Notes under the pieces: model-generated
The model's input: only the letters and a program-made list of their open reading frames with translations
What the model was told of the DNA's origin: nothing
Databases searched by the model: none
Made by a program: the position numbers and the translations under genes
Shown: positions 1-7,825 of the stretch, in pieces
Position numbering within the stretch: the stretch's first letter is position 1
How the letters are laid out: every line of letters begins with the position of its first letter
Assembly: GCA_021818985.1 (NCBI GenBank)
Contig: JAKASO010000013.1
Span: forward strand, 1 to 32,476
DNA: 32,476 nt
Source: a bacterium
Lineage (GTDB): Bacteria > SZUA-79 > Acidulodesulfobacterales > Acidulodesulfobacteraceae
Direction of reading: 5' to 3'

Positions 1-78
1 GCTAAGGTGTTTTTTTTATTTTATTATATATTATATTATATATACAATATAATATTATTAATATAATATTATTTCATT
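1..78. other. AT-rich leader with 14-bp tandem repeat before mnmG
   Basis: Positions 11-74 hold a single C among A and T only. Within it the 14-mer AATATAATATTATT occurs twice in perfect tandem (46-59 and 60-73). Several TATAAT-like hexamers occur (for example 48-53), so the mnmG promoter is probably here, but no convincing -35 is seen. The stretch would melt easily. I see no DnaA-box cluster around it, so calling it an origin unwinding element is not justified. Confidence 0.5.
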
Positions 79-91
79 ATGAAGGGCGTTT

Positions 92-1897
92 ATGAAAGGT
101 ATTTCAGGAAAGACTTTTGATATTATCGTCGTAGGTGGCGGACATGCCGGTATAGAAGCCTCTTTAGCTGCCGCAAAAATAGGCTTTAATACCGCCGTTA
201 TTACGATTAATCTCGACAATATAGGTCAGATGTCATGCAATCCCGCAATCGGCGGTCTTGCAAAAGGACACCTCGTCAGGGAAATCGATGCTTTGGGCGG
301 CGAGATGGGAAGGGCTACCGACAAGACAGGGATCCAATTCAGAACCCTTAATACAAAAAAAGGTCCTGCGGTACAATCATCCCGCGCCCAGGCAGATATG
401 TTTGCCTATAAGTCATATATGAAAAAAACACTTGAAAATACCGGCAATCTTACCCTGATTCAATCCATGGTTGACGGCGTCATAGTTAAAGATAACACTG
501 TTAAAGGGGTAAAAATATGGACGGGGGAAGATCTTTACTCCGAAGCAGTGATATTGACCACGGGAACATTTTTAAGGGGGCTTGTTCATATCGGTCTTTT
601 TAATTATAAGGCAGGAAGGGCTGGAGATTTTGCTTCAAAAAAACTTTCTTTAAGCTTAATCGAAAACAGCCTTGAACTTGGAAGGCTTAAAACAGGCACT
701 ACTCCGAGATTAGACGGCAGAACGATTGATTTTACAAACCTTGAAGAGCAAAAAGGGGATGACGATTTTATTCCGTTTTCCCTTGCCGATAAAAATATAA
801 CTAATAACATAAACTGCTATATAACCTATACAAACGGAAAAACACATAATATAATTTTAAACGATCTGGATAAATCTCCTTTATATTGCGGAGTCATTAA
901 AGGTATCGGACCGCGGTATTGCCCCTCCATAGAGGACAAGGTCGTCAGATTTAAAGACAAAGAAAGGCATCAGATATTTTTGGAAAAGGAAAGTCTTGAT
1001 TCCGTCGAATACTATCCGAACGGGCTTTCAACAAGCCTGCCGTTAGGCACCCAGCTTAAATTTTTAAGAACGATAGAAGGGCTTGAAAATGTTAAAATTA
1101 TGAGACCGGGGTATGCCATTGAATATGATTACGTCCTACCCATCCAACTTAAACATTCTTTGGAAACCAAAAGTATAGAAAATTTGTTTTTAGCGGGGCA
1201 GATTAACGGAACATCAGGCTATGAAGAAGCGGCGGCTCAAGGGATTATTGCGGGAATTAACGCCGCTTTAAAGATTAAAGGCGAAGAGCCTTTGATATTA
1301 AGAAGGGATGAGGCGTATATCGGAGTTTTAATAGACGATTTAATTACCCTCGGAACCACGGAACCTTATAGAATGTTTACATCGCGCGCCGAATACAGGC
1401 TCCTATTGCGGGAAGATAATGCCGATTTCAGACTTTGCGAATACGGCAAAAGTGCCGGCTTGCTTGATGAAGAAAGATACTCTATATATAAAGACAGATT
1501 ATCCAAGTTTAATGAATTATTATCTTTTTTAAAAATGTATGAAAACGGAAAATATTATGACCTGTTAAAGCGGCCGGATTTCATGATAGAAAATCTTATG
1601 AACGAATTTGGACCGGAAACAGATAAATTCGGCAAGGATATATTAAACAGGGTCCAGCTTTTTATTAAATATGAGGGTTATATTAACAGGCAAAAAGAAG
1701 AAATCGGCCGGTTAAAAAAATTTGAAGGCATTAAATTAAATGAAGATATTGATTTTAAGACAGTTCCTGGTTTATCGCTCGAAGTAATCGAAAAACTTAA
1801 TAAAATTAGACCTAAAACCATTGCCGAAGCCAGCAGAATTTCCGGTATTACGCCTGCTGCCGTTAGTATTTTATTGATGAGATGCCATAAACCCTGA
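92..1897 (+). CDS. mnmG: tRNA uridine-5-carboxymethylaminomethyl modification enzyme MnmG (GidA)
   Basis: FAD-dependent enzyme that works with MnmE to install the (carboxymethyl)aminomethyl group on U34 of tRNAs reading two-codon boxes; cytosolic. The N-terminus has the Rossmann FAD motif GGGHAG at residues 15-20, followed by the family signature SCNPAIGGLAKGHLVREID near residue 50. The middle carries the GTSGYEEAAAQG block and the C-terminus ends in the helical ISGITPAAVSILL segment that contacts MnmE. At 601 aa it is slightly short for the family (about 620-630) but has both ends. The ATG at 92 is preceded by a GAAGGG ribosome site at 81-86; an upstream ATG at 79 is out of frame. mnmE is not in the window, and rsmG, a frequent neighbour, is 15.6 kb downstream. 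Confidence 0.97.
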   Translation: MKGISGKTFDIIVVGGGHAGIEASLAAAKIGFNTAVITINLDNIGQMSCNPAIGGLAKGHLVREIDALGGEMGRATDKTGIQFRTLNTKKGPAVQSSRAQADMFAYKSYMKKTLENTGNLTLIQSMVDGVIVKDNTVKGVKIWTGEDLYSEAVILTTGTFLRGLVHIGLFNYKAGRAGDFASKKLSLSLIENSLELGRLKTGTTPRLDGRTIDFTNLEEQKGDDDFIPFSLADKNITNNINCYITYTNGKTHNIILNDLDKSPLYCGVIKGIGPRYCPSIEDKVVRFKDKERHQIFLEKESLDSVEYYPNGLSTSLPLGTQLKFLRTIEGLENVKIMRPGYAIEYDYVLPIQLKHSLETKSIENLFLAGQINGTSGYEEAAAQGIIAGINAALKIKGEEPLILRRDEAYIGVLIDDLITLGTTEPYRMFTSRAEYRLLLREDNADFRLCEYGKSAGLLDEERYSIYKDRLSKFNELLSFLKMYENGKYYDLLKRPDFMIENLMNEFGPETDKFGKDILNRVQLFIKYEGYINRQKEEIGRLKKFEGIKLNEDIDFKTVPGLSLEVIEKLNKIRPKTIAEASRISGITPAAVSILLMRCHKP

Positions 1898-1910
1898 TTT
1901 AACGAAAATT

Positions 1911-1926
1911 TGTTTCACGTGAAACA
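1911..1926. other. parS: parS centromere site 1
   Basis: Perfect 16-bp palindrome TGTTTCACGTGAAACA, the canonical chromosomal ParB-binding sequence, 13 bp after the mnmG stop. Its cognate parA and parB genes are in this window at 18164 and 18976. Confidence 0.95.
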
Positions 1927-2038
1927 TTGTCAAGAAGTTTTATGTCGAATTTATAATAAATCCTCAAGGCAGGGGGCTTCCGGGCGAAGGATGTAATTAC
2001 AACACTTTTTTGGACACACAGTTAAGACTACAAATTGA

Positions 2039-2068
2039 GCCAGGGCTCTATTCTTAGGCGAGCCTGGC
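2039..2068. other. hairpin-forming inverted repeat in mnmG-NTase gap
   Basis: GCCAGGgCTC at 2039-2048 pairs with GAGCCTGGC at 2060-2068 with one bulged G and an 11-base loop. It stands out as GC-rich in AT-rich surroundings. It is not followed by a U-tract, so it is not a typical intrinsic terminator. It may be a relic repeat or a structured RNA element; function unknown. Confidence 0.4.
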
Positions 2069-2127
2069 ACCCAGCATTATTAACTTTGAAATATCTTATT
2101 ATATTTTCTAACGCAGGGTTAGGGTAA

Positions 2128-2160
2128 TTGAAATCGCTATTAAAATTTATATAGTATAAT
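2128..2160 (+). promoter_or_regulatory. putative promoter of nucleotidyltransferase gene
   Basis: A TTGAAA hexamer at 2128-2133 and overlapping -10 candidates TATAGT (2150-2155, spacer 16) and TATAAT (2155-2160). The gene's ATG is at 2172, so the mRNA would have a leader of only a few bases. No ribosome site is visible. Confidence 0.45.
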
Positions 2161-2171
2161 ATAAATTCAAT

Positions 2172-2756
2172 ATGGATAATATTTCTGAAATATTAAAAAA
2201 TATTAAAGACCCTGCCAAAAGAAGAGTGGCATTCCTCGGAATTTTAACTGAAGAACTTAAAAATAACAACAAATTCCTTCCTGTAATTGTCGGCGGCGAA
2301 GCCCTTGAAATTTATACTCAAGGGAATTATACAACCGGAGATATCGATATAATTATAAACGAGAGCAAACAAACATTATTAAATGTTTTAGAAAAATGGG
2401 GATTTAAAGAAATTGATAGATTTATCGTAAACGAAGAGTTAGACATCTATATAGACGTCTGCGGAAGCATTTTTGATAAAAAAAGAACAAATAAAATAAA
2501 AATAAACGACAATATCATAATAACTTTAATTACAGTAGAAGATTTAATAATAGATAGGTTTTGTAGCTACAAATTCTGGAAAATCAAAGAAGATTTCAGG
2601 TGGGGATTGATTTTGTTGTATAATTATAAAGAAAAAATTGATGAAAAATATTTAAAAGAAAGAGCATCAGCGGAAAATGTTTCTGACGTTTTAAAAAAAG
2701 CCAAAAACAAAATAGCTTATGAGGTTAAAAAAAATGGACCAGATATGGGACTATGA
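2172..2756 (+). CDS. DUF6036/AbiEii-like nucleotidyltransferase
   Basis: A 194-aa protein with a polymerase-beta-type nucleotidyltransferase fold signature: GG at residues 41-42 followed by the metal-binding DID at 57-59, then a later acidic strand (ELDIYIDV) that may give the third carboxylate. A TVEDLIIDRF segment follows, typical of DUF6036/AbiEii-like proteins where it leads into a helical domain. Such proteins are often one half of a toxin-antitoxin or abortive-infection pair, and a small gene overlaps its 3' end here, which fits that arrangement. The substrate cannot be read from the sequence. Start chosen because it lies just after a clear -10 and gives a complete fold. Family assignment is from motif recognition, not a search. 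Confidence 0.65.
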   Translation: MDNISEILKNIKDPAKRRVAFLGILTEELKNNNKFLPVIVGGEALEIYTQGNYTTGDIDIIINESKQTLLNVLEKWGFKEIDRFIVNEELDIYIDVCGSIFDKKRTNKIKINDNIIITLITVEDLIIDRFCSYKFWKIKEDFRWGLILLYNYKEKIDEKYLKERASAENVSDVLKKAKNKIAYEVKKNGPDMGL

Positions 2757-2961
2757 AGAAATTAAACGAATTACAAAATCTAGAAAACCTGATTTAGTTA
2801 GAATGGGTTTATATCCTTTTGATAAAAAAGGGCATAGAATAAGGAAGGGGGGCAAAGAAAATTTGCTTTTTAGAATGGCAGTTTCAAGAGCCAAAAAATT
2901 TCCTCCAATTGTTGATAAACACGGCAATATAGTTTTGCCATATTTTTATAATATTATATAA
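2734..2961 (+). CDS. small basic protein overlapping the nucleotidyltransferase gene
   Basis: A 75-aa protein in the +1 frame relative to the upstream gene, overlapping it by 23 bp. I chose the ATG at 2734 over the one at 2719 because GAGG at 2721-2724 lies a suitable distance before it and inside the extra N-terminus. It is rich in Lys and Arg (RKPDLVRMGLYP, KKGHRIRKGGKENL, SRAKKFPP) and ends in an aromatic tail. No family recognised. The overlap implies translational coupling to the nucleotidyltransferase, so it is probably its functional partner, for instance the other half of a toxin-antitoxin pair; that role is inference. Confidence 0.6.
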   Translation: MDQIWDYEEIKRITKSRKPDLVRMGLYPFDKKGHRIRKGGKENLLFRMAVSRAKKFPPIVDKHGNIVLPYFYNII

Positions 2962-3053
2962 AATTATATAAAATAATCCTGTTATATAAATTTTAACCTA
3001 ATTTAAGTAAGCCCTAAATTTTTTTCATTAGAGTTAAAAAATAAGTATAATAT

Positions 3054-3674
3054 ATGTTTCGCTTTATCGATACTATTAAATTATCAGACGGAAATTATAA
3101 GCTTGTTGATTATCACAACAAGAGGATTAATAACACTATCAGCCATTTTTTCGGCATGGACGCTAAAATAAATCTTAATATGTTTTTACCAAAGCCCGAT
3201 GAATGTAAAACCGGAACTTATAAATGCAGATTAACATATTCTAATCATATTGAAAATATTGAAATCGCACCTTATACTAAAAGAACAATTAAGAAATTAA
3301 AAATTATCGATTTAGATACCGCTAATTTTTCCACGGAATACAGGTCGTTAGATTATGCATTCAAATATGAAGATAGGGCATGTATAAATTCTTTTTTGAC
3401 CGGAATAGACGATATATCCGATATACTTATTATAAAAAATGGTTTGTTAACCGATACTTCTTTTTCTAATATAATTTTATTTGATGGAGAAAAATGGATT
3501 ACCCCCGATACTTATCTTTTAAACGGGGTAAAAAGGCGCTATCTTTTGGAACATAACAAGATAATAGAAAGAAAAGTTTCAGTTAATGACCTGCGTTGTT
3601 TTCAGAAAATATCTTTAATAAACGCAATGCTTGACCCAAAAGATATTGAAATAGATATTTGTAATATATATTAA
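3054..3674 (+). CDS. pabC: class IV aminotransferase-fold protein, PabC-like (aminodeoxychorismate lyase)
   Basis: A PLP enzyme of the short class IV (D-amino acid aminotransferase fold) type, predicted to release pyruvate from 4-amino-4-deoxychorismate to give p-aminobenzoate. Lys104 in YAFKYEDR is the likely Schiff-base lysine. The downstream LLTDTSFSNI block (residues 131-140) matches the T-x-x-S-N motif that binds the PLP phosphate, and VKRRYLL follows as in the family. At 206 aa it is shorter than the usual 260-280, as in the compact class IV subfamily. It precedes pabB, which supports the folate role. A TATAAT at 3046-3051 sits immediately before the ATG, with no ribosome site. The gene symbol is by context; branched-chain or D-amino acid transamination is possible but less likely. 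Confidence 0.75.
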   Translation: MFRFIDTIKLSDGNYKLVDYHNKRINNTISHFFGMDAKINLNMFLPKPDECKTGTYKCRLTYSNHIENIEIAPYTKRTIKKLKIIDLDTANFSTEYRSLDYAFKYEDRACINSFLTGIDDISDILIIKNGLLTDTSFSNIILFDGEKWITPDTYLLNGVKRRYLLEHNKIIERKVSVNDLRCFQKISLINAMLDPKDIEIDICNIY

Positions 3675-3762
3675 TACATTGAAATAATTGTTATATCTGA
3701 AATTGAATTTTCGCATTTCTTAAAAATTACCTCACGGAAGCTACATCCGCCAGTTATATACA

Positions 3763-3771
3763 TGGTATAAT
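3763..3771 (+). promoter_or_regulatory. extended -10 element before pabB
   Basis: TGGTATAAT, a perfect TGn plus TATAAT extended -10, 24 bp before the pabB ATG. No good -35 at the expected distance, as is usual for extended -10 promoters. It suggests pabB can be transcribed separately from the PabC-like gene. Confidence 0.45.
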
Positions 3772-3795
3772 TCAATCAATAGGGCATAATAAGAT

Positions 3796-4788
3796 ATGAT
3801 TTCAGAATCGGATTTTATCGAGAGAATGAATTTTTACGGGACAAACGGCATTCAGTTTCTTTTTATTATCGATTATGAGATGAAATTTCCCATAGTTTTA
3901 AAGTTGTCTGAACTAAACGGTTTTTGTATTAAGTATTTTATAGACGGAGCCAAAAATTATGATTACAATATCGATAATATTTTGGACGGAAAAAAGTTAA
4001 ACATTCAAAAGCGCCCCGTTTCCTTTGAAGTTTATAAAAAAGCTTTTAATAATATTATTAGAAACGAAAAAGCAGGCAATTCGTATCTTTTAAATTTAAC
4101 CTTTAAAAATCCTATTATAATTAATTTTGGCTTGCAGGAAATATTTTATAAAAGCAGGTCGCGGTATAAACTCTATTTTAAGAATGAGGAAAATGAGTTT
4201 GTATTGTTTTCCCCTGAGACTTTTATAAATATAATAGAAGAAAAAATATTTACTTATCCTATTAAAGGGACTATCGATGCCGGCATTCCTAACGCGCAAG
4301 AAATTCTTTTAAACAATACAAAAGAAAAAGCGGAACATTTGACCGTTGTTGACCTTTTAAGAAATGATTTGAATATTGTATGCAAAGACGTAAAGGTTAA
4401 CAGGTTCTGTTTTATAGAAACCATTAAAACAAATTTTGGGGAATTATTGCAGATGACTTCCGAGATTGAAGGCAAAATTAAACCGGATTTAAATAACCGC
4501 TTTGGAGACATCCTTTACAATATGCTTCCCGCAGGGTCCATTTGCGGAGCTCCGAAAAGAAAAACCTTGGAAATCATAAAAGAAACCGAACCTGATAACA
4601 GAGGTTATTATACCGGAGTTTTTGGCATATACGATGGGAAAAATTTTAAAAGTTCGGTTATGATAAGATTTATCGAAAAGATAGGAAAAGACTGTTTTTA
4701 TAGGAGCGGTGGGGGTATAACTGTTTATAGCAATGTTAAAAAAGAATATGACGAAATGTTGGAAAAAATTTATATTCCAATTTATTGA
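3796..4788 (+). CDS. pabB: aminodeoxychorismate synthase component I (PabB)
   Basis: Chorismate-utilising enzyme that aminates chorismate at C4 for p-aminobenzoate and folate synthesis. The PIKGT motif at residues 155-159, whose Lys157 forms the covalent intermediate, separates PabB from anthranilate synthase (which has Ala or another residue there). Other family blocks are GNSYLLNLTF (94-103), AEHLTVVDLLRNDL, FGELLQMTSEIEG, PAGSICGAPKRKT and YRSGGGITV near the end. At 330 aa it is short: the N-terminal part is reduced, leaving mostly the catalytic core. No glutamine amidotransferase (pabA) is in the window, so ammonia supply comes from a gene elsewhere or directly. The 3' end meets the hydrolase gene on the other strand with 2 bp between stops. 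Confidence 0.9.
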   Translation: MISESDFIERMNFYGTNGIQFLFIIDYEMKFPIVLKLSELNGFCIKYFIDGAKNYDYNIDNILDGKKLNIQKRPVSFEVYKKAFNNIIRNEKAGNSYLLNLTFKNPIIINFGLQEIFYKSRSRYKLYFKNEENEFVLFSPETFINIIEEKIFTYPIKGTIDAGIPNAQEILLNNTKEKAEHLTVVDLLRNDLNIVCKDVKVNRFCFIETIKTNFGELLQMTSEIEGKIKPDLNNRFGDILYNMLPAGSICGAPKRKTLEIIKETEPDNRGYYTGVFGIYDGKNFKSSVMIRFIEKIGKDCFYRSGGGITVYSNVKKEYDEMLEKIYIPIY

Positions 4789-4790
4789 AA

Positions 4791-5456
4791 CTATAAGTGT
4801 CCTGTAAACCATTTTGATGTAATTAGGGCAACCTCTTCCAACGCTCCGGGTTCTTCAAACAGATGAGTAGCCTCTGGTATTATTTCAAGCCTTTTTTTTG
4901 CCGAAATATTTTCATATGCAACCCTATTTAATTCGATAACCTCAAAATCCTCTCCTCCGACTATTAACAGTGTGGGTGCTTTAACCTCGGGTAAACTCTC
5001 CATAGCAAGGTCGGGACGGCCGCCTCTTGAAACGACGGCATAAATAACGCTTGATTTTTTGGCAGCCGCGATCAGAGCAGCCGCAGCCCCGGTGCTTGCC
5101 CCAAAATAGCCTAATTTTAAATTCTTTAAGGATGGTTCCTTAAGCAGCCAATCGGTAACATCAATAAGTCTTTCCGCAAGAAGTTTTATATTGAAGCGAT
5201 ACTCTGCCGTATAATTATCAACCTTTTCTTCTTCCGCCGTAAGAAGGTCGAACAGGAGCGTGCCGAGATTATTTTTGTTTAAAATCCCTGCCACATATCT
5301 GTTCCTTGGGCTGAACCTGCTGCTGCCGCTCCCATGGGCAAAAATGACAAGCCCTTTAGCTTTTGCGGGAATTTCCATGCTCCCCGCAATATCTTTTCCC
5401 TTTATCTTGATTAAAACCTCTTTGCGCACAGGAAACAAGTTGCCGTTCTTATCCAT
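4791..5456 (-). CDS. alpha/beta hydrolase, dienelactone hydrolase-like
   Basis: A 221-aa cytosolic serine hydrolase. The triad is visible: Ser121 in GASTG (nucleophile elbow), Asp170 in VGGED, and His198 in PEATHLF. HGSGSSRFSPRN near residue 41 forms the oxyanion-hole loop typical of the group in which this hydrolase is often fused or linked to a phosphoribosyltransferase domain; here it stands alone. No signal peptide. On the minus strand the ATG is preceded by AGGGAA. It is convergent with pabB and shares no operon. Substrate unknown; the dienelactone name is a family label only. Confidence 0.8.
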   Translation of the reverse strand: MDKNGNLFPVRKEVLIKIKGKDIAGSMEIPAKAKGLVIFAHGSGSSRFSPRNRYVAGILNKNNLGTLLFDLLTAEEEKVDNYTAEYRFNIKLLAERLIDVTDWLLKEPSLKNLKLGYFGASTGAAAALIAAAKKSSVIYAVVSRGGRPDLAMESLPEVKAPTLLIVGGEDFEVIELNRVAYENISAKKRLEIIPEATHLFEEPGALEEVALITSKWFTGHL

Positions 5457-5754
5457 TTCCCTAATCTCCCGTCACTTTTCTCAATATATATAATATATAC
5501 GCCGAATAGTTTACGGCACGTCGTCCCTAATTTGGAATATACACGCAACCAATTTCAAAGTCAAATGTCCGGCTTTAAATACTACAATTTGCAGGTAGAA
5601 ACTTAACTAAAAACTAAAAAACTCCTTCTGTTCCACATTGGGAGATTGGCTAAGACTCGGCAAAATGGATTTAAACGGGTAATATACGAAATAAACAAAA
5701 TAGCTCTATCTTTAGACAAAAATACCGAAAACATAAATAAGGTTTTGAAAAGTT
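5457..5754. other. gene-free stretch upstream of the DUF4143 gene
   Basis: About 300 bp with no supported gene. A reading frame without a usable start, from 5607 to a TAA at 5760-5762, ends in a plausible helical tail (KNTENINKVLKSLD) and might be a decayed gene end. Nothing else recognisable apart from AT-rich sequence at 5487-5500 that may hold the promoter of the minus-strand hydrolase. Confidence 0.4.
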
Positions 5755-5804
5755 TAGACTAAACTCTAAAATAGTCTTGACTTTTTTAGAGTTTAGTCTA
5801 TAAT
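5755..5804 (+). promoter_or_regulatory. sigma-70 promoter embedded in a 17-bp inverted repeat
   Basis: -35 TTGACT at 5777-5782, 16-bp spacer, -10 TATAAT at 5799-5804, only 7 bp before the ATG at 5812. Two perfect 17-bp arms (5755-5771 and 5784-5800, spacer 12) enclose the -35 and run into the -10. TAGTC repeats also occur at 5772, 5794 and 5804. This layout fits a repressor operator; alternatively the arms could form a hairpin. The mRNA would be leaderless or nearly so. Confidence 0.65.
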
Positions 5805-5811
5805 AGTCGTT

Positions 5812-7029
5812 ATGATAAAGAGAAACATCGAAAAATTTGGAACGAACGTATTAAGCAAATATAATAAAATGCTTCTTGTAAGCGGTCCGAGACAGAGCGG
5901 AAAAACCACCTTTGCCAAGGTGCTGTTAAAGCAATTTTCGCAAGGATCATATGTAAACTGGGATATAATAAACGACCAGAAAAAAATAATTAATGCGCCA
6001 TACTTTTTTGAAAATGAGAACAGAGATATAAAAAAGAAGTTTTTGGTTATATTCGACGAAATACATAAATATAAAAACTGGAAAAATTACTTAAAGGGAT
6101 GTTTTGACGGTTACAAGACCGAATATAGCTTTATGGTTACGGGAAGCGGAAGGCTCGATTTGTTTAAAAAAGGCGGAGACAGTCTTTTCGGCAGGTATTT
6201 TGCGGTTAATTTATTTCCTTTTTCGCTGGGAGAATTAGAAAACGCCGCCGTAGAACCGGATATATTTTTTAATTATCTAAAGGAAGGATTTAATAAACGG
6301 CAATCCTTTGAAAATTATAAACAATTATTTAATTTTTCCGGATTCCCAGAGCCCTTTTTAAAAAACGATAAGATATTTTACAATTTATGGTCGAATGAAA
6401 GAAAAAAAACGCTTATCAGGGAAGATATAAGAAATGCTTATCCCGTAAGAGATATATCCAACATCGAAATACTTTCCAATCTTTTGACCTATAAAATATC
6501 ATCTCCGCTTTCGGTAAATTCGCTTCGCGAAGATTTAAACGCCGCTTTTGAATCTATTAAAAACTGGCTTCTAATGCTTGAGCAGTTTTATTATTTTTTT
6601 TCGATAAAGCCTTATTCAAAATCTATTTCCAGAGCTATTAAAAAAGAACCGAAAATATATCTGTACGACTGGGTCGAGATCGAAGATGAAGCAAAAAGAT
6701 TTGAAAATATGATAGCTTTTCATCTTTATAAGGCGGTAACACTATGGAAAAGTTTCGGCTATGGGAACTTTGAATTGTCTTATTTAAGAGACAAGGACGG
6801 AAGAGAAGTCGATTTCCTCGTTACAAAAGACGAAAAGCCGGTTTTTATGGTGGAAACAAAATTCAACGACGAAAACATCTCGAAAAACCTTATGGTGTTT
6901 CAGCATAATACTCAAACGCCCTTTGCTATGCAAGTCGTAAATAAAAAAGAAATTTTAAAAAAGGCTTCGTCCAGTAACCTTATTCAATATATTATATCCG
7001 CAGATAATTTTCTGCAGTATTTACCGTGA
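5812..7029 (+). CDS. AAA+ ATPase with DUF4143 C-terminal domain
   Basis: A 405-aa protein of the widespread AAA_14/DUF4143 family. Walker A GPRQSGKTT at 25-33, Walker B LVIFDEIHK around 78-86, and sensor-type TGSGR at 110-114. After a helical, winged-helix-like middle comes a PD-(D/E)XK-like core at about 330-350 (GREVDFLV, then MVETK), which has the spacing of the restriction-nuclease fold. Family function is unsettled; members are often accessory, horizontally mobile genes and sometimes stand alone as here. Monocistronic by context, with its own inverted-repeat promoter. The fold assignment is confident; the biological role is not. Confidence 0.85.
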   Translation: MIKRNIEKFGTNVLSKYNKMLLVSGPRQSGKTTFAKVLLKQFSQGSYVNWDIINDQKKIINAPYFFENENRDIKKKFLVIFDEIHKYKNWKNYLKGCFDGYKTEYSFMVTGSGRLDLFKKGGDSLFGRYFAVNLFPFSLGELENAAVEPDIFFNYLKEGFNKRQSFENYKQLFNFSGFPEPFLKNDKIFYNLWSNERKKTLIREDIRNAYPVRDISNIEILSNLLTYKISSPLSVNSLREDLNAAFESIKNWLLMLEQFYYFFSIKPYSKSISRAIKKEPKIYLYDWVEIEDEAKRFENMIAFHLYKAVTLWKSFGYGNFELSYLRDKDGREVDFLVTKDEKPVFMVETKFNDENISKNLMVFQHNTQTPFAMQVVNKKEILKKASSSNLIQYIISADNFLQYLP

Positions 7030-7119
7030 AGTCAAAAAACAGCGGGGTGGTATGAAGGATTGCCGCAAGAGTAATGCCGGTCGGTTATAAAGTAAAATTT
7101 ATAATATTTATATTTATAA

Positions 7120-7533
7120 TTATCCGAACATCTTGAGCAGTCCTTTTTTTGCCGGTTTTACAAGGGGCTTGTAAGATTCCAAGTCGGCAATATCTTCCGG
7201 TTTTTCTTTTGAAACGATTATCCATGGCGGCGGGGTGGTCAGGGAACAGCCGCCGCCCGACATCCTCGGATGGTAAATTTTTATGATTGACGGTTCGTCT
7301 TTTGTATGGACATAAAACCATCCGCAAATCTTGTCTAACTTTTTTATCTCTTCCATTCTTGCTTTTAAAAAATCTGCGGCTTTATCAGCTTCTATTTCTT
7401 CTTTTTCGTCTTCAACCTGCGTATATACATAATGCCATTGTGATCCTGAATTTTTTACGCCGTCTATCAGTTTTTCGACGTCTTCCCACTGCAAAAGACC
7501 GGAAAAAGCAACGGTATCGGCTTTATAAGACAT
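7120..7533 (-). CDS. conserved-looking hypothetical protein, 137 aa
   Basis: I place the start at the ATG of MSYKADTV (7533) because AGGAGG lies 5-6 bases upstream; an in-frame ATG six codons earlier has no ribosome site. The protein is soluble, with no signal peptide or membrane segment. It has an acidic helical middle (DEKEEIEADKAADFLKARMEE), a GWFYVHTKDEPSIIKIYHP strand pair, a glycine-rich PRMSGGGCS loop, a PPPWIIV segment and a basic tail (KPAKKGLLKMFG). Not recognised as a known family. It is divergent from arsR across a 292-bp gap. A function cannot be assigned. Confidence 0.7.
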   Translation of the reverse strand: MSYKADTVAFSGLLQWEDVEKLIDGVKNSGSQWHYVYTQVEDEKEEIEADKAADFLKARMEEIKKLDKICGWFYVHTKDEPSIIKIYHPRMSGGGCSLTTPPPWIIVSKEKPEDIADLESYKPLVKPAKKGLLKMFG

Positions 7534-7695
7534 ATTTCCTCCTATATCCATTTTTCTATATAATTATATCATAACGGATTATATATAAAAAAATTATAGT
7601 TATTTTTTTAGGGAACTTGCAAAATTCGGCAGCTTAGTTCTTTTACTTGTCTTATGCCGCAGATAAACTTCTTTTGTCGGGTAAATATAATTATC

Positions 7696-7723
7696 TTGAC
7701 ATTATAAGTTCGCAATTTATATT
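7696..7723 (+). promoter_or_regulatory. arsR promoter
   Basis: -35 TTGACA at 7696-7701, 16-bp spacer, -10 TATATT at 7718-7723. A second -10-like TATAAT at 7725-7730 is too far from the -35. The predicted start site falls just upstream of the ArsR-type dyad at 7738-7773. Confidence 0.6.
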
Positions 7724-7737
7724 ATATAATATCAAAT

Positions 7738-7773
7738 ATATGAATACTAATTCATATGCATAAGTATTCATAT
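7738..7773. promoter_or_regulatory. putative ArsR operator
   Basis: Perfect 11-bp inverted repeat ATATGAATACT (7738-7748) and AGTATTCATAT (7763-7773), 14-bp spacer that itself contains ATTCATATG. AT-rich dyads with TTCAT/ATGAA arms are typical of ArsR/SmtB operators. Location between promoter and arsR ATG suits autorepression released by arsenite. Confidence 0.6.
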
Positions 7774-7825
7774 TATAAACGAATGAAAATAAAAAGCATC
7801 GAATTATAAAATTACAAAAATTTAT

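Noticed and set aside
5607-5762. Possible 50-codon gene before the DUF4143 gene
   Set aside because: No ATG or GTG start and no ribosome site; its end overlaps the operator arm. At most a decayed gene tail.
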